Part shown: positions 1 to 8,905 of the stretch, in pieces
How the letters are laid out: each line of letters begins with the position of its first letter
Position numbering within the stretch: position 1 is the first letter of the stretch
Origin: Streptomyces canus 299MFChir4.1
Lineage (GTDB): Bacteria > Actinomycetota > Actinomycetes > Streptomycetales > Streptomycetaceae
NCBI RefSeq assembly: GCF_000383615.1
Contig: NZ_KB911590.1
Location: forward strand, 62,001 to 126,000
Length of the DNA stretch: 64,000 nucleotides
Reading direction: 5' to 3'
Translations under genes and position numbers: made by a program
The notes under the pieces: model-generated
What the model was told of the DNA's origin: nothing
The model's database searches: none
The model's input: the letters and a program-made list of their open reading frames with translations, nothing else

Positions 1-93
1 GTCCTCGTGGTGGTCCGCTTCTGGATCATCCAGGGCATCTGCGTGATCGTCGGCCTGGGTCTCTTCTACGCGGGATGGGCAGCAGAAAAGTGA
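1..93 (+). CDS. mraY: Phospho-N-acetylmuramoyl-pentapeptide-transferase, C-terminal end (partial)
   Basis: Only the last 30 codons are in the window. They encode a hydrophobic helix (RFWIIQGICV, GLGLFYAGW) and then a TGA stop, which matches the final membrane segment of MraY. MraY transfers phospho-MurNAc-pentapeptide to undecaprenyl phosphate to make lipid I at the cytoplasmic membrane. The call rests on this C-terminal pattern and on the position directly upstream of murD, the standard order of the division and cell-wall cluster. The 3' end overlaps the start of murD, so the two are probably co-transcribed and translationally coupled. Confidence 0.85.
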   Translation, partial: VLVVVRFWIIQGICVIVGLGLFYAGWAAEK

Positions 94-1508
94 CCTCCTC
101 GGAGCACCTCGACTGGCAGGGGAAGCACGTCACCGTCGCCGGACTCGGTGTCTCCGGCATCCCGGCGGCCAGGGCGCTGCACGCGCGCGGGGCGCACGTC
201 ACGGTCGTCAACGACGGCGACGACGCACGCGCGCGTGAGCAGGCCGCAGAGTTGGAGGCGCTGGGCATCACCGTGCGCCTCGGCGACGGCGCGACCCTGC
301 CCGAGGGCACCGAACTCGTCGTCACCGCGCCGGGCTGGAAGCCGGACAAGCCGCTCTTCGCAGCGGCCCGTGAGGCCGGTCTGGAGATCTGGGGCGACGT
401 GGAGCTCGCCTGGCGTCTCAGGGGCCCCGACGCGGCCCCCTGGCTCGCGATCACCGGCACCAACGGCAAGACGACCACCACCCAGATGCTGGCGTCGATC
501 CTGAAGGCCGCGGGGCTGCGCACCGCCGCCGTCGGCAACATCGGCGTCTCCCTCCTGGACGCGGTCCTCGGCGACGAGCAGTACGACGTCCTGGCCGTGG
601 AGTTGTCGAGTTATCAGCTCCACTGGGCGCCCTCGCTGCGCGCCCACTCCGCCGCCGTGCTCAATCTCGCCCCCGACCATCTCGACTGGCACGGCTCCAT
701 GGAGGCGTACGCCGCCGACAAGGGCCGCGTCTACGAGGGCAATCGGGTCGCCTGCGTCTACAACGTGGCCGACAAGGCCACCGAGGACCTGGTACGCGAG
801 GCGGACGTGGAGGAGGGCTGCCGGGCGATCGGCTTTACCCTCGGCACCCCCGGACCGTCCCAACTCGGTGTCGTCGAAGGCATCCTGGTCGACCGGGCCT
901 TCGTCGAGGACCGGCACAAGAACGCCCAGGAGCTCGCCGAGGTCTCCGACGTCAACCCGCCCGCCCCGCACAACATCGCCAACGCCCTTGCGGCGGCGGC
1001 CCTCGCACGCGCATTCGGGGTGCCCGCCAGGGCGGTACGGGACGGGCTGCGGGACTTCACCCCGGACGCCCACCGCATCTCCCACGTGGCCGACGTGGAC
1101 GCGGTCGCCTACGTCGACGACTCCAAGGCCACCAACACCCACGCGGCACAAGCCTCGTTGGCGGCCTACGAGTCGATCGTGTGGATCGCCGGCGGGCTCG
1201 CCAAGGGCGCCACCTTCGACGAACTGGTCGCCAAGTCGGCAAAGCGACTTCGCGGTGTCGTGCTCATCGGCCAGGACCGCGCCCTGATCCGTGAAGCCCT
1301 CGCGCGACACGCCCCGGAAGTACCCGTGGTGGACCTCGACCGGACCGACACTGGGGCGATGCTCGCGGCTGTCCAGGAGGCCTCCCGCCTCGCCGTCGCA
1401 GGGGACACGGTGCTGCTGGCCCCGGCCTGCGCCTCGATGGACATGTTCGCCAACTACAACAAGCGCGGTGACGCGTTCGCGGAGGCGGTTCGCGAACTCG
1501 GCTCCTGA
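75..1508 (+). CDS. murD: UDP-N-acetylmuramoylalanine--D-glutamate ligase
   Basis: MurD adds D-glutamate to UDP-MurNAc-L-Ala in the cytoplasm, the second peptide-ligation step of peptidoglycan precursor synthesis. The 477-residue product has an N-terminal nucleotide-binding fold (VAGLGVSG near residue 21), the Mur-ligase P-loop GTNGKTTTT at about 128-136, and the conserved central HNIANALAAAA and DAHRI motifs. The stop is followed by ftsW after 20 bases. The ATG start at 75 lies inside mraY. A GTG at 90, in frame and overlapping the mraY stop as GTGA, is an equally plausible start, and neither has a strong ribosome-binding site. The family assignment is secure. Confidence 0.96.
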   Translation: MGSRKVTSSEHLDWQGKHVTVAGLGVSGIPAARALHARGAHVTVVNDGDDARAREQAAELEALGITVRLGDGATLPEGTELVVTAPGWKPDKPLFAAAREAGLEIWGDVELAWRLRGPDAAPWLAITGTNGKTTTTQMLASILKAAGLRTAAVGNIGVSLLDAVLGDEQYDVLAVELSSYQLHWAPSLRAHSAAVLNLAPDHLDWHGSMEAYAADKGRVYEGNRVACVYNVADKATEDLVREADVEEGCRAIGFTLGTPGPSQLGVVEGILVDRAFVEDRHKNAQELAEVSDVNPPAPHNIANALAAAALARAFGVPARAVRDGLRDFTPDAHRISHVADVDAVAYVDDSKATNTHAAQASLAAYESIVWIAGGLAKGATFDELVAKSAKRLRGVVLIGQDRALIREALARHAPEVPVVDLDRTDTGAMLAAVQEASRLAVAGDTVLLAPACASMDMFANYNKRGDAFAEAVRELGS

Positions 1509-1528
1509 CCGACGTAGCGGAGGCGTTG

Positions 1529-2890
1529 ATGCCCACCAGCCGAACCGGCAGGCCGCCCGTGCAGCGGGCGGCCCGACGCCCCGCCGTCGCCCGGCCCCTG
1601 TCCGAGAACCCCGTACAACGGCTCTACACGCGCGCGCGAAAGGCCTGGGACCGGCCGCTGACCGCCTACTACCTGATCCTCGGTGGCAGTCTCCTGATCA
1701 CCGTGCTCGGGCTGGTGATGGTCTACTCGGCCTCCCAGGTCACGGCTCTGCAGATGTCGTTGCCGGGATCCTTCTTCTTCCGCAAGCAGTTCCTGGCCGC
1801 CGTCATCGGTGCCGCACTGCTGCTGATCGCTTCCCGGATGCCGGTCAAGCTGCACCGGGCGCTCGCCTACCCGATCCTGGCGGGCGCGGTCTTCCTGATG
1901 GCCCTGGTGCAGGTGCCGGGGATAGGGATGTCGGTCAACGGCAACCAGAACTGGATCTCGCTCGGCGGCTCCTTCCAGATCCAGCCCAGCGAGTTCGGCA
2001 AGCTCGCCCTCGTGCTGTGGGCGTCCGACCTGCTCGCCCGCAAGCAGGACAAGAAGCTGCTGACCCAGTGGAAGCACATGCTGGTGCCGCTCGTCCCGGT
2101 CACCTTCCTGCTGCTCGGGCTGATCATGCTCGGCGGCGACATGGGCACGGCGATCATCCTGACGGCGATCCTGTTCGGCCTGCTGTGGCTCGCGGGGGCC
2201 CCGACCCGGCTGTTCGTCGGAGTGCTGTCGATCGCCGGGCTGATCGGGATGATCCTCATCAAGACCAGCCCCAACCGCATGGCCCGGCTCGCCTGCATCG
2301 GTGCCACCGAGCCCAGGTCGGGGGGCGCCGACTGCTGGCAGGCCGTGCACGGCATCTACGCCCTGGCCTCCGGCGGAATCTTTGGCTCCGGGCTCGGTGC
2401 CAGTGTGGAGAAATGGGGCCAACTACCCGAAGCCCACACCGACTTCATCTTCGCCGTCACCGGTGAGGAACTGGGCCTTGCGGGGACGCTGTCGGTACTC
2501 GCTCTCTTCGCGGCTCTAGGCTATGCGGGTATCCGCGTGGCCGGACGCACGGAGGACCCCTTCGTGAGGTATGCCGCGGGAGGCGTGACCACCTGGATCA
2601 CCGCTCAGGCAGTGATCAACATCGGTGCGGTGCTCGGTCTGCTGCCGATCGCCGGAGTCCCGCTCCCGCTGTTCTCCTACGGAGGGTCCGCCCTGCTGCC
2701 GACCATGTTCGCCATCGGGCTGCTGATCGCGTTCGCGCGTGACGATCCCGCTGCGCGGGCGGCGCTTTCGATGCGGCAACCCCGCTTTGGTAGAAAGCGG
2801 GCGGGAGGCGCCGTGCCGGCACGGGGGCCTCGGAGATGGAACACGATGAGACGGCGCGCCCCATCGGCGCGTTCGTCCGGAGAGCGGTGA
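1529..2890 (+). CDS. ftsW: FtsW, SEDS-family septal peptidoglycan glycosyltransferase
   Basis: A 453-residue polytopic membrane protein of the SEDS family, which polymerises lipid II at the division septum together with a class B penicillin-binding protein. Visible signatures are LGLVMVYSAS in the first membrane segment, the extended extracytoplasmic loop ending PEAHTDFIFAVTGEELG, and the C-terminal LFSYGGSALLP. The ATG at 1529 is preferred over a TTG three bases earlier because GGAGG at 1519-1523 then has a 5-base spacing. The gene lies between murD and murG, as expected for the dcw cluster. The basic C-terminal tail is of the kind seen in actinobacteria. It could be the paralogue RodA, but the context argues for FtsW. 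Confidence 0.95.
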   Translation: MPTSRTGRPPVQRAARRPAVARPLSENPVQRLYTRARKAWDRPLTAYYLILGGSLLITVLGLVMVYSASQVTALQMSLPGSFFFRKQFLAAVIGAALLLIASRMPVKLHRALAYPILAGAVFLMALVQVPGIGMSVNGNQNWISLGGSFQIQPSEFGKLALVLWASDLLARKQDKKLLTQWKHMLVPLVPVTFLLLGLIMLGGDMGTAIILTAILFGLLWLAGAPTRLFVGVLSIAGLIGMILIKTSPNRMARLACIGATEPRSGGADCWQAVHGIYALASGGIFGSGLGASVEKWGQLPEAHTDFIFAVTGEELGLAGTLSVLALFAALGYAGIRVAGRTEDPFVRYAAGGVTTWITAQAVINIGAVLGLLPIAGVPLPLFSYGGSALLPTMFAIGLLIAFARDDPAARAALSMRQPRFGRKRAGGAVPARGPRRWNTMRRRAPSARSSGER

Positions 2891-2896
2891 ATTTCG

Positions 2897-3991
2897 GTGC
2901 ATGTCGTACTCGCCGGTGGGGGGACCGCCGGCCACATCGAGCCCGCGCTCGCCCTCGCGGACGCCCTGCGCAGGCAGGACCCGACCGTGGGGATCACGGC
3001 CCTGGGCACGGAACGGGGCCTGGAGACCAAGCTCGTCCCACAGCGCGGCTACGAGCTCGCGCTCATCCCGGCCGTCCCGCTGCCCCGTAAGCCGACCCCC
3101 GAGCTGATCACCGTCCCGGGCCGGCTGCGTGGCACGATCAAGGCCACGGAGCAGATCCTGGAGCGCACCAAGGCCGACGCGGTCGTCGGCTTCGGCGGCT
3201 ACGTGGCGCTGCCCGGCTACCTCGCCGCCAAGCGGCTCGGCGTGCCGATCGTGGTCCACGAGGCCAACGCCCGTCCCGGCCTCGCCAACAAGATCGGGTC
3301 CCGGTACGCCGCCCAGGTCGCCGTCGCCACGCCGGACAGCAAGCTGCGCAACTCCCGCTACATCGGCATCCCGCTGCGCCACACCATCGCCACCCTGGAC
3401 CGGGCCGCCGTCCGCCCCGAGGCCCGGCACCTGTTCGGCCTCGACCCGAACCTGCCGACCCTGCTGGTCTCCGGCGGCTCGCAGGGCGCCCGGCGCCTCA
3501 ACGAGGTCGTCCAGCAGGTCGCGCCCCTGCTCCAGCAGGCCGGGATCCAGATCCTGCACGCGGTCGGTCCCAAGAACGAACTGCCGCATGTACAGCAGAT
3601 GCCGGGAATGCCCCCGTACATCCCGGTAAGTTACCTGGACCGGATGGACCTCGCGTACGCCGCGGCCGACATGATGCTCTGCCGCGCGGGCGCGATGACC
3701 GTCGCCGAACTCTCCGCCGTCGGGCTCCCGGCCGCCTACGTCCCGCTGCCCATCGGCAACGGCGAACAGCGGCTGAACGCCCAGCCGGTGGTCAAGGCCG
3801 GCGGCGGACTGCTGGTCGACGACGCGGAACTGACGCCCGAGTGGGTACGGGGCCACGTCCTGCCCGTGCTCGCCGACCCGCACCGGCTGTACGAGATGTC
3901 CCGCTCCGCCGCCGAGTTCGGCCGCCGGGACGCCGACGACCTGCTCGTCGGCATGGTGTACGAGGCGATCGCCTCGCACCGACGCCAGTAG
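2897..3991 (+). CDS. murG: UDP-GlcNAc--MurNAc-pentapeptide-lipid GlcNAc transferase
   Basis: MurG converts lipid I to lipid II on the inner face of the membrane. The 364-residue protein starts with the glycosyltransferase-B loop GGGTAGHIEPALALA at about residues 7-21. It also carries the conserved GFGGYVALPGYLAA and HEANARPGLANK segments, and a C-terminal UDP-sugar-binding region with SGGSQGARRLNE and CRAGAMTVAELSAVGLPA. It begins at a GTG six bases after the ftsW stop, which implies coupled translation. The length and motif order are normal for the family. Confidence 0.97.
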   Translation: MHVVLAGGGTAGHIEPALALADALRRQDPTVGITALGTERGLETKLVPQRGYELALIPAVPLPRKPTPELITVPGRLRGTIKATEQILERTKADAVVGFGGYVALPGYLAAKRLGVPIVVHEANARPGLANKIGSRYAAQVAVATPDSKLRNSRYIGIPLRHTIATLDRAAVRPEARHLFGLDPNLPTLLVSGGSQGARRLNEVVQQVAPLLQQAGIQILHAVGPKNELPHVQQMPGMPPYIPVSYLDRMDLAYAAADMMLCRAGAMTVAELSAVGLPAAYVPLPIGNGEQRLNAQPVVKAGGGLLVDDAELTPEWVRGHVLPVLADPHRLYEMSRSAAEFGRRDADDLLVGMVYEAIASHRRQ

Positions 3992-4010
3992 CCAGGAAGA
4001 GGGAGTGCGC

Positions 4011-4805
4011 GTGGCCGGATCGACGACCGCCGAGCGCGGTGAACGCCAACAGGAGTCGTCCGGCCCGCCTCCCGCCCGGCGGTTGAGGGTGCGTCGGCTT
4101 CGTATGATCATCATCCTTGCCGTGGCGTTCGCGTTTCTCTCCGCGGGTGCCTTCGGGCTGTTGTACGGCTCCCAGTGGTTCCGCGTTGAACGCGTCTCGG
4201 TCTCGGGAACCCTGGTGCTGACTCCGGAACAGGTCCGCGAGGCCGCGGACGTCCCGGTCGGCTCGCCGCTGATTTCCGTCGACACCGACGCGATCGAGGC
4301 ACGACTGCGCCGGAAATTGCCCCGAATTGACTCGGTTGATGTCGCTCGATCCTGGCCGCATGGAATCGGGCTGAAAGTGACTGAGCGTACTCCGGTTCTG
4401 CTTGTCCAAAAGGGCCGAAACTTTGTCGAAGTGGACGACGAAGGTGTCCGATTCGCCACGGTTCCCGTGGCCCCGAAAGGCGTCCCCGCACTGGAATTGG
4501 CGCTCGGCCGGCCGGACACCCGCGCCGCGAGCCTGCGCCGCTTCGGCGAGTCCCGGCTCGTGCGCGAAGCGGTGCGCGTGGCGGGTGACATTCCGATCGA
4601 CGTCGCGCGCGCGACCCGTTCCGTCAAGGTGCGTTCGTACGACGACATCTCGCTGGAGTTGAGGGGCGGGCGCACCGTCGCCTGGGGGAGCGGCGAGAAC
4701 GGCGCCGCCAAGGCCCGTACGCTCACCGCTCTCATGAAAGCCGCCTCCGGTGCGCGGCACTTCGACGTCAGCGTTCCCACCGCCCCCGCGTCATCGGGGA
4801 GTTGA
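4011..4805 (+). CDS. ftsQ: FtsQ/DivIB divisome protein
   Basis: A bitopic membrane protein of 264 residues that links early and late divisome proteins. A basic cytoplasmic tail of about 30 residues precedes one membrane segment (IIILAVAFAFLSAGAFGLLY). A POTRA domain follows, opening with FRVERVSVSG and containing the LPRIDSVDVARSWPHGIGLKV core, and then the FtsQ domain. GTG at 4011 gives the best spacing to the GGAAGAGGGAG sequence; GTG at 4005 is the alternative. The coding sequence between about 4300 and 4480 is noticeably poorer in GC and uses A/T-ending codons (see findings). The gene sits in the usual slot between murG and ftsZ. Confidence 0.93.
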   Translation: MAGSTTAERGERQQESSGPPPARRLRVRRLRMIIILAVAFAFLSAGAFGLLYGSQWFRVERVSVSGTLVLTPEQVREAADVPVGSPLISVDTDAIEARLRRKLPRIDSVDVARSWPHGIGLKVTERTPVLLVQKGRNFVEVDDEGVRFATVPVAPKGVPALELALGRPDTRAASLRRFGESRLVREAVRVAGDIPIDVARATRSVKVRSYDDISLELRGGRTVAWGSGENGAAKARTLTALMKAASGARHFDVSVPTAPASSGS

Positions 4806-5092
4806 CGCACATCAGCGCAGGCCAGCACCCTGGTTGGGCACTGCTACGGCTGATCACATAGGGTGAAAAGAAAAACGGGAGGTTCGGCGTGTTCGTTGAA
4901 CGTGCGCCACTTGTCGACTTAGTGTCCTGTTCAGAAGACTCCAGGGAACAGACACACTGGTAACCCTAAACTTCAGCGTTAGGGTTCGGGTCGGCGCTAC
5001 GGACCGTCCCATTCGGCATCAGTCGACGGATCGCGAGGCAGCACTGCTTCGTCGGTTCGGCGACACGTAACTCGAGGCGAGAGGCCTTCGAC
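4806..5092 (+). promoter_or_regulatory. ftsZ upstream regulatory region
   Basis: This is a 287-base non-coding gap inside an otherwise tightly packed cluster. It contains a perfect inverted repeat, AACCCTAA at 4962-4969 and TTAGGGTT at 4979-4986, separated by 9 bases. A GACAC pentamer lies at 4951-4955. GACAC is the core known for sites of the sporulation regulator WhiA. Developmental control of ftsZ transcription from several promoters is established in Streptomyces; which promoters operate here cannot be read off the sequence. Confidence 0.6.
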
Positions 5093-6289
5093 GTGGCAGC
5101 ACCGCAGAACTACCTCGCAGTCATCAAAGTCATCGGTGTCGGCGGCGGTGGTGTCAATGCCATCAACCGGATGATCGAGGTCGGTCTCAAGGGCGTCGAG
5201 TTCATCGCCATCAACACCGACGCGCAGGCGCTGTTGATGAGCGACGCCGACGTCAAGCTCGACGTCGGCCGCGAACTCACCCGCGGACTCGGCGCCGGCG
5301 CCAACCCGGCCGTCGGCCGCAAGGCGGCCGAGGACCACCGCGAGGAGATCGAGGAGGTCCTCAAGGGGGCCGACATGGTCTTCGTGACGGCCGGTGAAGG
5401 CGGCGGCACCGGCACCGGCGGCGCGCCCGTCGTGGCCAACATCGCCCGCTCGCTGGGCGCCCTCACCATCGGCGTGGTCACCCGCCCGTTCACCTTCGAG
5501 GGCCGGCGCCGCGCCAACCAGGCCGAGGACGGCATCGCGGAACTCCGCGAAGAGGTCGACACCCTCATCGTCATCCCCAACGACCGACTGCTGTCCATCT
5601 CGGACCGCCAGGTCTCGGTCCTCGACGCCTTCAAGTCGGCCGACCAGGTCCTGCTCTCCGGTGTCCAGGGCATCACCGACCTCATCACCACGCCCGGTCT
5701 GATCAACCTCGACTTCGCCGACGTCAAGTCGGTCATGTCCGAGGCCGGTTCGGCGCTCATGGGCATCGGCTCGGCCCGCGGCGACGACCGCGCGGTGGCC
5801 GCGGCCGAGATGGCGATCTCCTCGCCGCTCCTGGAGGCGTCCATCGACGGCGCCCGGGGCGTGCTGCTCTCCATCTCCGGCGGCAGCGACCTCGGTCTGT
5901 TCGAGATCAACGAAGCGGCCCAGCTGGTGAGCGAGGCCGCCCACCCCGAGGCCAACATCATCTTCGGCGCGGTCATCGACGACGCCCTCGGCGACGAGGT
6001 CCGCGTCACCGTGATCGCCGCCGGCTTCGACGGTGGCCAGCCGCCGACCCGCCGCGAGACGGTCATGGGTTCCTCCTCGACCTCGGCCCGCCGCGAGGAG
6101 CCCACTCCGGTACGGCAGACCGAGAGCCGTCCGTCCTTCGGCTCGCTCGGCAGCGTCACGCCGAAGGAGGACCCGGAGCCCGCGCCCGAGCCGGCCGCCG
6201 ACCTCCCGGTCGCCCCGCCCGTCCCGCCGTCCCGGAGCTACTCGGACAGCGCGGCCGAGGAGCTGGACGTGCCGGACTTCCTGAAGTGA
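5093..6289 (+). CDS. ftsZ: Cell division protein FtsZ
   Basis: The tubulin-like GTPase that forms the Z ring, and in Streptomyces the Z ladders of sporulating aerial hyphae. The 398-residue product has the N-terminal nucleotide loop [13 protein letters not shown], the tubulin signature [10 protein letters not shown] at about 103-112, the T7 loop [11 protein letters not shown], and a low-complexity linker. It ends in the conserved tail LDVPDFLK, which binds partners such as SepF. The GTG start has a GAGAGG-like site upstream. The stop overlaps the next start (GTGA), so pgeF is translationally coupled. Confidence 0.98.
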   Translation: MAAPQNYLAVIKVIGVGGGGVNAINRMIEVGLKGVEFIAINTDAQALLMSDADVKLDVGRELTRGLGAGANPAVGRKAAEDHREEIEEVLKGADMVFVTAGEGGGTGTGGAPVVANIARSLGALTIGVVTRPFTFEGRRRANQAEDGIAELREEVDTLIVIPNDRLLSISDRQVSVLDAFKSADQVLLSGVQGITDLITTPGLINLDFADVKSVMSEAGSALMGIGSARGDDRAVAAAEMAISSPLLEASIDGARGVLLSISGGSDLGLFEINEAAQLVSEAAHPEANIIFGAVIDDALGDEVRVTVIAAGFDGGQPPTRRETVMGSSSTSARREEPTPVRQTESRPSFGSLGSVTPKEDPEPAPEPAADLPVAPPVPPSRSYSDSAAEELDVPDFLK

Positions 6290-7014
6290 TAGGACAGCGC
6301 GACAGCGTGAGCGGCGCGCACTTCGCCTTCACCGACCGGTGGGGCGGGGTGAGCGCCGCTCCGTATGAGGAGCTCAACCTCGGCGGAGCGGTCGGCGACG
6401 ACCCCGAGGCCGTGACGACCAACCGCGAACTGGCCGCCAAGTCGCTCGGTCTCGACCCGGCCCGCGTGGTCTGGATGAACCAGGTGCACGGGGCGGACGT
6501 GGCGGTGGTCTCGGAGCCCTGGGGCAAGCAGCCGGTGCCCCGGGTCGACGCGGTCGTCACCGCCGAACGCGGTCTCGCCCTCGCCGTCCTCACCGCCGAC
6601 TGCACCCCGGTGCTGCTCGCCGACCCGGTCGCCGGGATCGCCGCGGCGGCCCACGCGGGCCGGCCCGGCGTGGTGGCCGGAGTCGTCCCGGCCGCGCTAC
6701 GCGCGATGACCGAACTCGGCGCCGATCCCGCCCGGATCGTCGCCCGCACCGGACCCGCCGTCTGCGGCAGGTGCTACGAAGTGCCCGAGGAGATGCGCGC
6801 CGAGGTCGCCGCCGTCGAACCCGCGGCGCACGCCGAGACGAGTTGGGGCACTCCCGCGGTCGACGTGAGCGCCGGAGTGCACGCGCAGCTCGACCGGCTC
6901 GGGGTGCACGACCGGCGGCAGTCGCCGGTGTGCACGCTGGAGTCGGGCGACCACTTCTCGTATCGCCGCGATCGCGCCACGGGGCGACTCGCGGGATATG
7001 TCTGGCTGGACTGA
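6286..7014 (+). CDS. pgeF: PgeF/YlmD, peptidoglycan editing factor (YfiH family)
   Basis: A 242-residue member of the copper-oxidase-like YfiH/DUF152 family. In E. coli the homologue removes wrongly incorporated L-serine from muropeptide precursors, and in actinobacteria the gene follows ftsZ. The zinc-site motifs are visible: [15 protein letters not shown], and CGRCYEVP. The usual W-R after HAG is replaced here by R-P (AHAGRPGVV). The GTG start overlaps the ftsZ stop. The enzymatic role is inferred from the family and the conserved neighbourhood, not from a Streptomyces-specific motif. Confidence 0.88.
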   Translation: MIGQRDSVSGAHFAFTDRWGGVSAAPYEELNLGGAVGDDPEAVTTNRELAAKSLGLDPARVVWMNQVHGADVAVVSEPWGKQPVPRVDAVVTAERGLALAVLTADCTPVLLADPVAGIAAAAHAGRPGVVAGVVPAALRAMTELGADPARIVARTGPAVCGRCYEVPEEMRAEVAAVEPAAHAETSWGTPAVDVSAGVHAQLDRLGVHDRRQSPVCTLESGDHFSYRRDRATGRLAGYVWLD

Positions 7015-7020
7015 TGGGGC

Positions 7021-7740
7021 ATGACGGACCGTAAGGATGAACTCGCCGCAAATCTGGCGAAGGTGGAGCAGCGCATCGCCGCCGCGTGTGCGGCCGCCGG
7101 GCGGGAGCGCGAAGAGGTGACCCTCATCGTGGTCACCAAGACCTACCCCGCGAGCGATGTGCGGATTCTCTCCGAGCTCGGGGTGCGCCACGTCGCCGAG
7201 AACAAGGACCAGGACGCGGCCCCCAAGGCCGCCGAATGCTCGGATCTGCCCCTTACTTGGCATTTCGTTGGCCAATTGCAGACCAACAAAGTGCGATCTG
7301 TAGTGGGTTACGCGGATCTCGTGCAGTCTGTCGATCGTTCGAAGTTGGTGACGGCTCTCTCCAAGGAGGCCGTGAAGGCCGAGCGCGACGTGGGCTGCCT
7401 GATCCAGGTCGCACTCGACGCCGGTTCGAGCGAGCGAGGGGAGCGGGGTGGTGTGGCGCCGGGCGGAATCGGGGAGTTGGCCGGTCTCGTGGCCCGGGCT
7501 CCGGGACTGCGGCTCGACGGTCTGATGACCGTCGCTCCGCTCACCGGGGAGTACGCGGGGCGCGAACAGGCGGCGTTCGAGCGGTTGATGGATTTGTCGA
7601 CCGACCTGCGCCGGGACCATCCGGCTGCGAACATGGTCTCGGCAGGGATGAGCGCGGACCTCGAACAGGCCGTGGCGGCAGGGGCGACACATGTGCGCGT
7701 CGGCACCGCGGTACTCGGAGTCCGCCCCCGGCTCGGGTAA
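7021..7740 (+). CDS. ylmE: YggS/YlmE family pyridoxal-phosphate homeostasis protein
   Basis: A 239-residue PLP-binding protein with the alanine-racemase-type barrel fold. The PLP lysine lies in LIVVTKTYPASDV at about residues 36-48. The family motifs ENKDQDAAPKA, WHFVGQLQTNK, MTVAPLTGE and MSADLEQAVAAGATHVRVGTAV are all present. It begins six bases after pgeF. Homologues buffer free PLP and affect amino-acid metabolism; the consistent placement between ftsZ and sepF in Gram-positive bacteria is unexplained. It is not an alanine racemase, because the second racemase domain is absent. Confidence 0.92.
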   Translation: MTDRKDELAANLAKVEQRIAAACAAAGREREEVTLIVVTKTYPASDVRILSELGVRHVAENKDQDAAPKAAECSDLPLTWHFVGQLQTNKVRSVVGYADLVQSVDRSKLVTALSKEAVKAERDVGCLIQVALDAGSSERGERGGVAPGGIGELAGLVARAPGLRLDGLMTVAPLTGEYAGREQAAFERLMDLSTDLRRDHPAANMVSAGMSADLEQAVAAGATHVRVGTAVLGVRPRLG

Positions 7741-7774
7741 CGTCGCCAGGAAGTCGGACCACAGCAGAAAATAT

Positions 7775-7807
7775 GGTCATTGCCGCCGAAAGGCGGTCAT
7801 AACGACC
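7775..7807 (+). other. Stem-loop in the sepF leader
   Basis: GGTCATTGCCGCC and GGCGGTCATAACGACC can fold into an imperfect hairpin closed by a GAAA tetraloop. It lies in the 129-base gap between ylmE and sepF. It has no U-tract, so it is more likely an RNA structure or processing site than a terminator. Confidence 0.4.
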
Positions 7808-7869
7808 TCGTGGATGGCGGGCACTTGGCAGTCGTCAGCCGATCCACCACAGAGCGGAGGACTCAGAGA

Positions 7870-8511
7870 ATGGCCGGCGCGATGCGCAAGATGGCGGTCT
7901 ACCTCGGCCTCGTGGAGGACGATGGGTACGACGGCCGCGGTTTCGACCCCGACGACGACTTCGAACCGGAACTCGACCCGGAGCCAGAGCGGGACCGTCG
8001 ACGGCATGAGCCGTCTCATCAGTCACATCAGGCACTTCAGCCTGAAAGGGATGAATCGGTCAGAGTGGTGCAGCCCTCGGTACAGCGCGACCCGGTGCCC
8101 CGATCCTCTTCGCTCGCCGCGGAATCGGTGCGTCCGGCGCGCATCGCGCCCGTGGCATCCATCACACAAGAGCGCGCAAGCCTGGAGAAGAACGCACCGG
8201 TGATCATGCCCAAGGTCGTGTCGGAACGAGAGCCTTACCGGATCACCACACTTCACCCCCGGACCTACAACGAGGCCCGTACCATCGGGGAACACTTCCG
8301 TGAGGGCACCCCGGTGATCATGAATCTGACTGAGATGGATGACACAGACGCCAAGCGACTTGTCGACTTTGCGGCCGGTTTGGTGTTTGGTCTTCACGGC
8401 AGCATCGAGCGGGTGACGCAGAAGGTGTTCCTGTTGTCGCCTGCTAACGTCGATGTCACGGCGGAGGACAAGGCCCGCATCGCAGAGGGCGGGTTCTTCA
8501 ACCAGAGCTGA
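7870..8511 (+). CDS. sepF: SepF, FtsZ membrane anchor
   Basis: A 213-residue SepF protein. It has an N-terminal [17 protein letters not shown] amphipathic segment for membrane binding, an acidic and variable linker, and a C-terminal globular domain at about 110-205. That domain contains [35 protein letters not shown] and [13 protein letters not shown], which mediate polymerisation and FtsZ-tail binding. In actinobacteria lacking FtsA, SepF is the main Z-ring anchor. ATG 7870 is chosen because GGAGG at 7856-7860 precedes it and the amphipathic helix starts there, although the frame is open further upstream. Confidence 0.95.
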   Translation: MAGAMRKMAVYLGLVEDDGYDGRGFDPDDDFEPELDPEPERDRRRHEPSHQSHQALQPERDESVRVVQPSVQRDPVPRSSSLAAESVRPARIAPVASITQERASLEKNAPVIMPKVVSEREPYRITTLHPRTYNEARTIGEHFREGTPVIMNLTEMDDTDAKRLVDFAAGLVFGLHGSIERVTQKVFLLSPANVDVTAEDKARIAEGGFFNQS

Positions 8512-8562
8512 GAAGCAACAACCGGAACGAAGCACGGAACAGGGGAGAGGGAAAGACAGTCC

Positions 8563-8853
8563 ATGAGCGTGTTCGCACAGGTGATCTACATCGCGCTGAT
8601 GGTGTTCCTCATCGTGCTCATCTTCCGGTTGGTCATGGACTACGTCTTCCAGTTCGCCCGCTCATGGCAACCCGGCAAGGCGATGGTGGTCGTTCTGGAG
8701 GCCACCTACACTGTCACCGATCCACCGTTGAAGCTTCTGCGGCGGTTCATCCCGCCGCTGCGTCTCGGGGGCGTGGCGCTCGACCTGTCCTTCTTCGTGC
8801 TGATGATCATCGTCTACATCCTCATCTCCATCACGGGAAACCTGTCGAGGTGA
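8563..8853 (+). CDS. ylmG: YggT family membrane protein (YlmG)
   Basis: A small membrane protein of 96 residues with two predicted membrane helices, residues about 4-26 and 66-88. They flank a conserved YggT-family segment, TYTVTDPPLKLLRRFIPP. Members sit between sepF and divIVA in actinobacteria and firmicutes and are linked to division or membrane organisation; the molecular function is unknown. A GGGGAGAGGGAAAG ribosome-binding region precedes the ATG. Size and location are typical. Confidence 0.9.
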   Translation: MSVFAQVIYIALMVFLIVLIFRLVMDYVFQFARSWQPGKAMVVVLEATYTVTDPPLKLLRRFIPPLRLGGVALDLSFFVLMIIVYILISITGNLSR

Positions 8854-8905
8854 CTGTGGACGATACGGTCTTGCCGACTGCCGATGACTACGTTGAGGTG
8901 AAGAG

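Noticed and set aside
2516-4828. A 770-codon minus-strand frame across ftsW, murG and ftsQ
   Set aside because: It spans three well-supported genes on the other strand and is of low complexity.
4962-4986. TTAGGG-like motif near ftsZ as a telomere or recombination sequence
   Set aside because: A single inverted repeat inside a chromosomal core cluster; Streptomyces telomeres have different palindromes and lie at chromosome ends.
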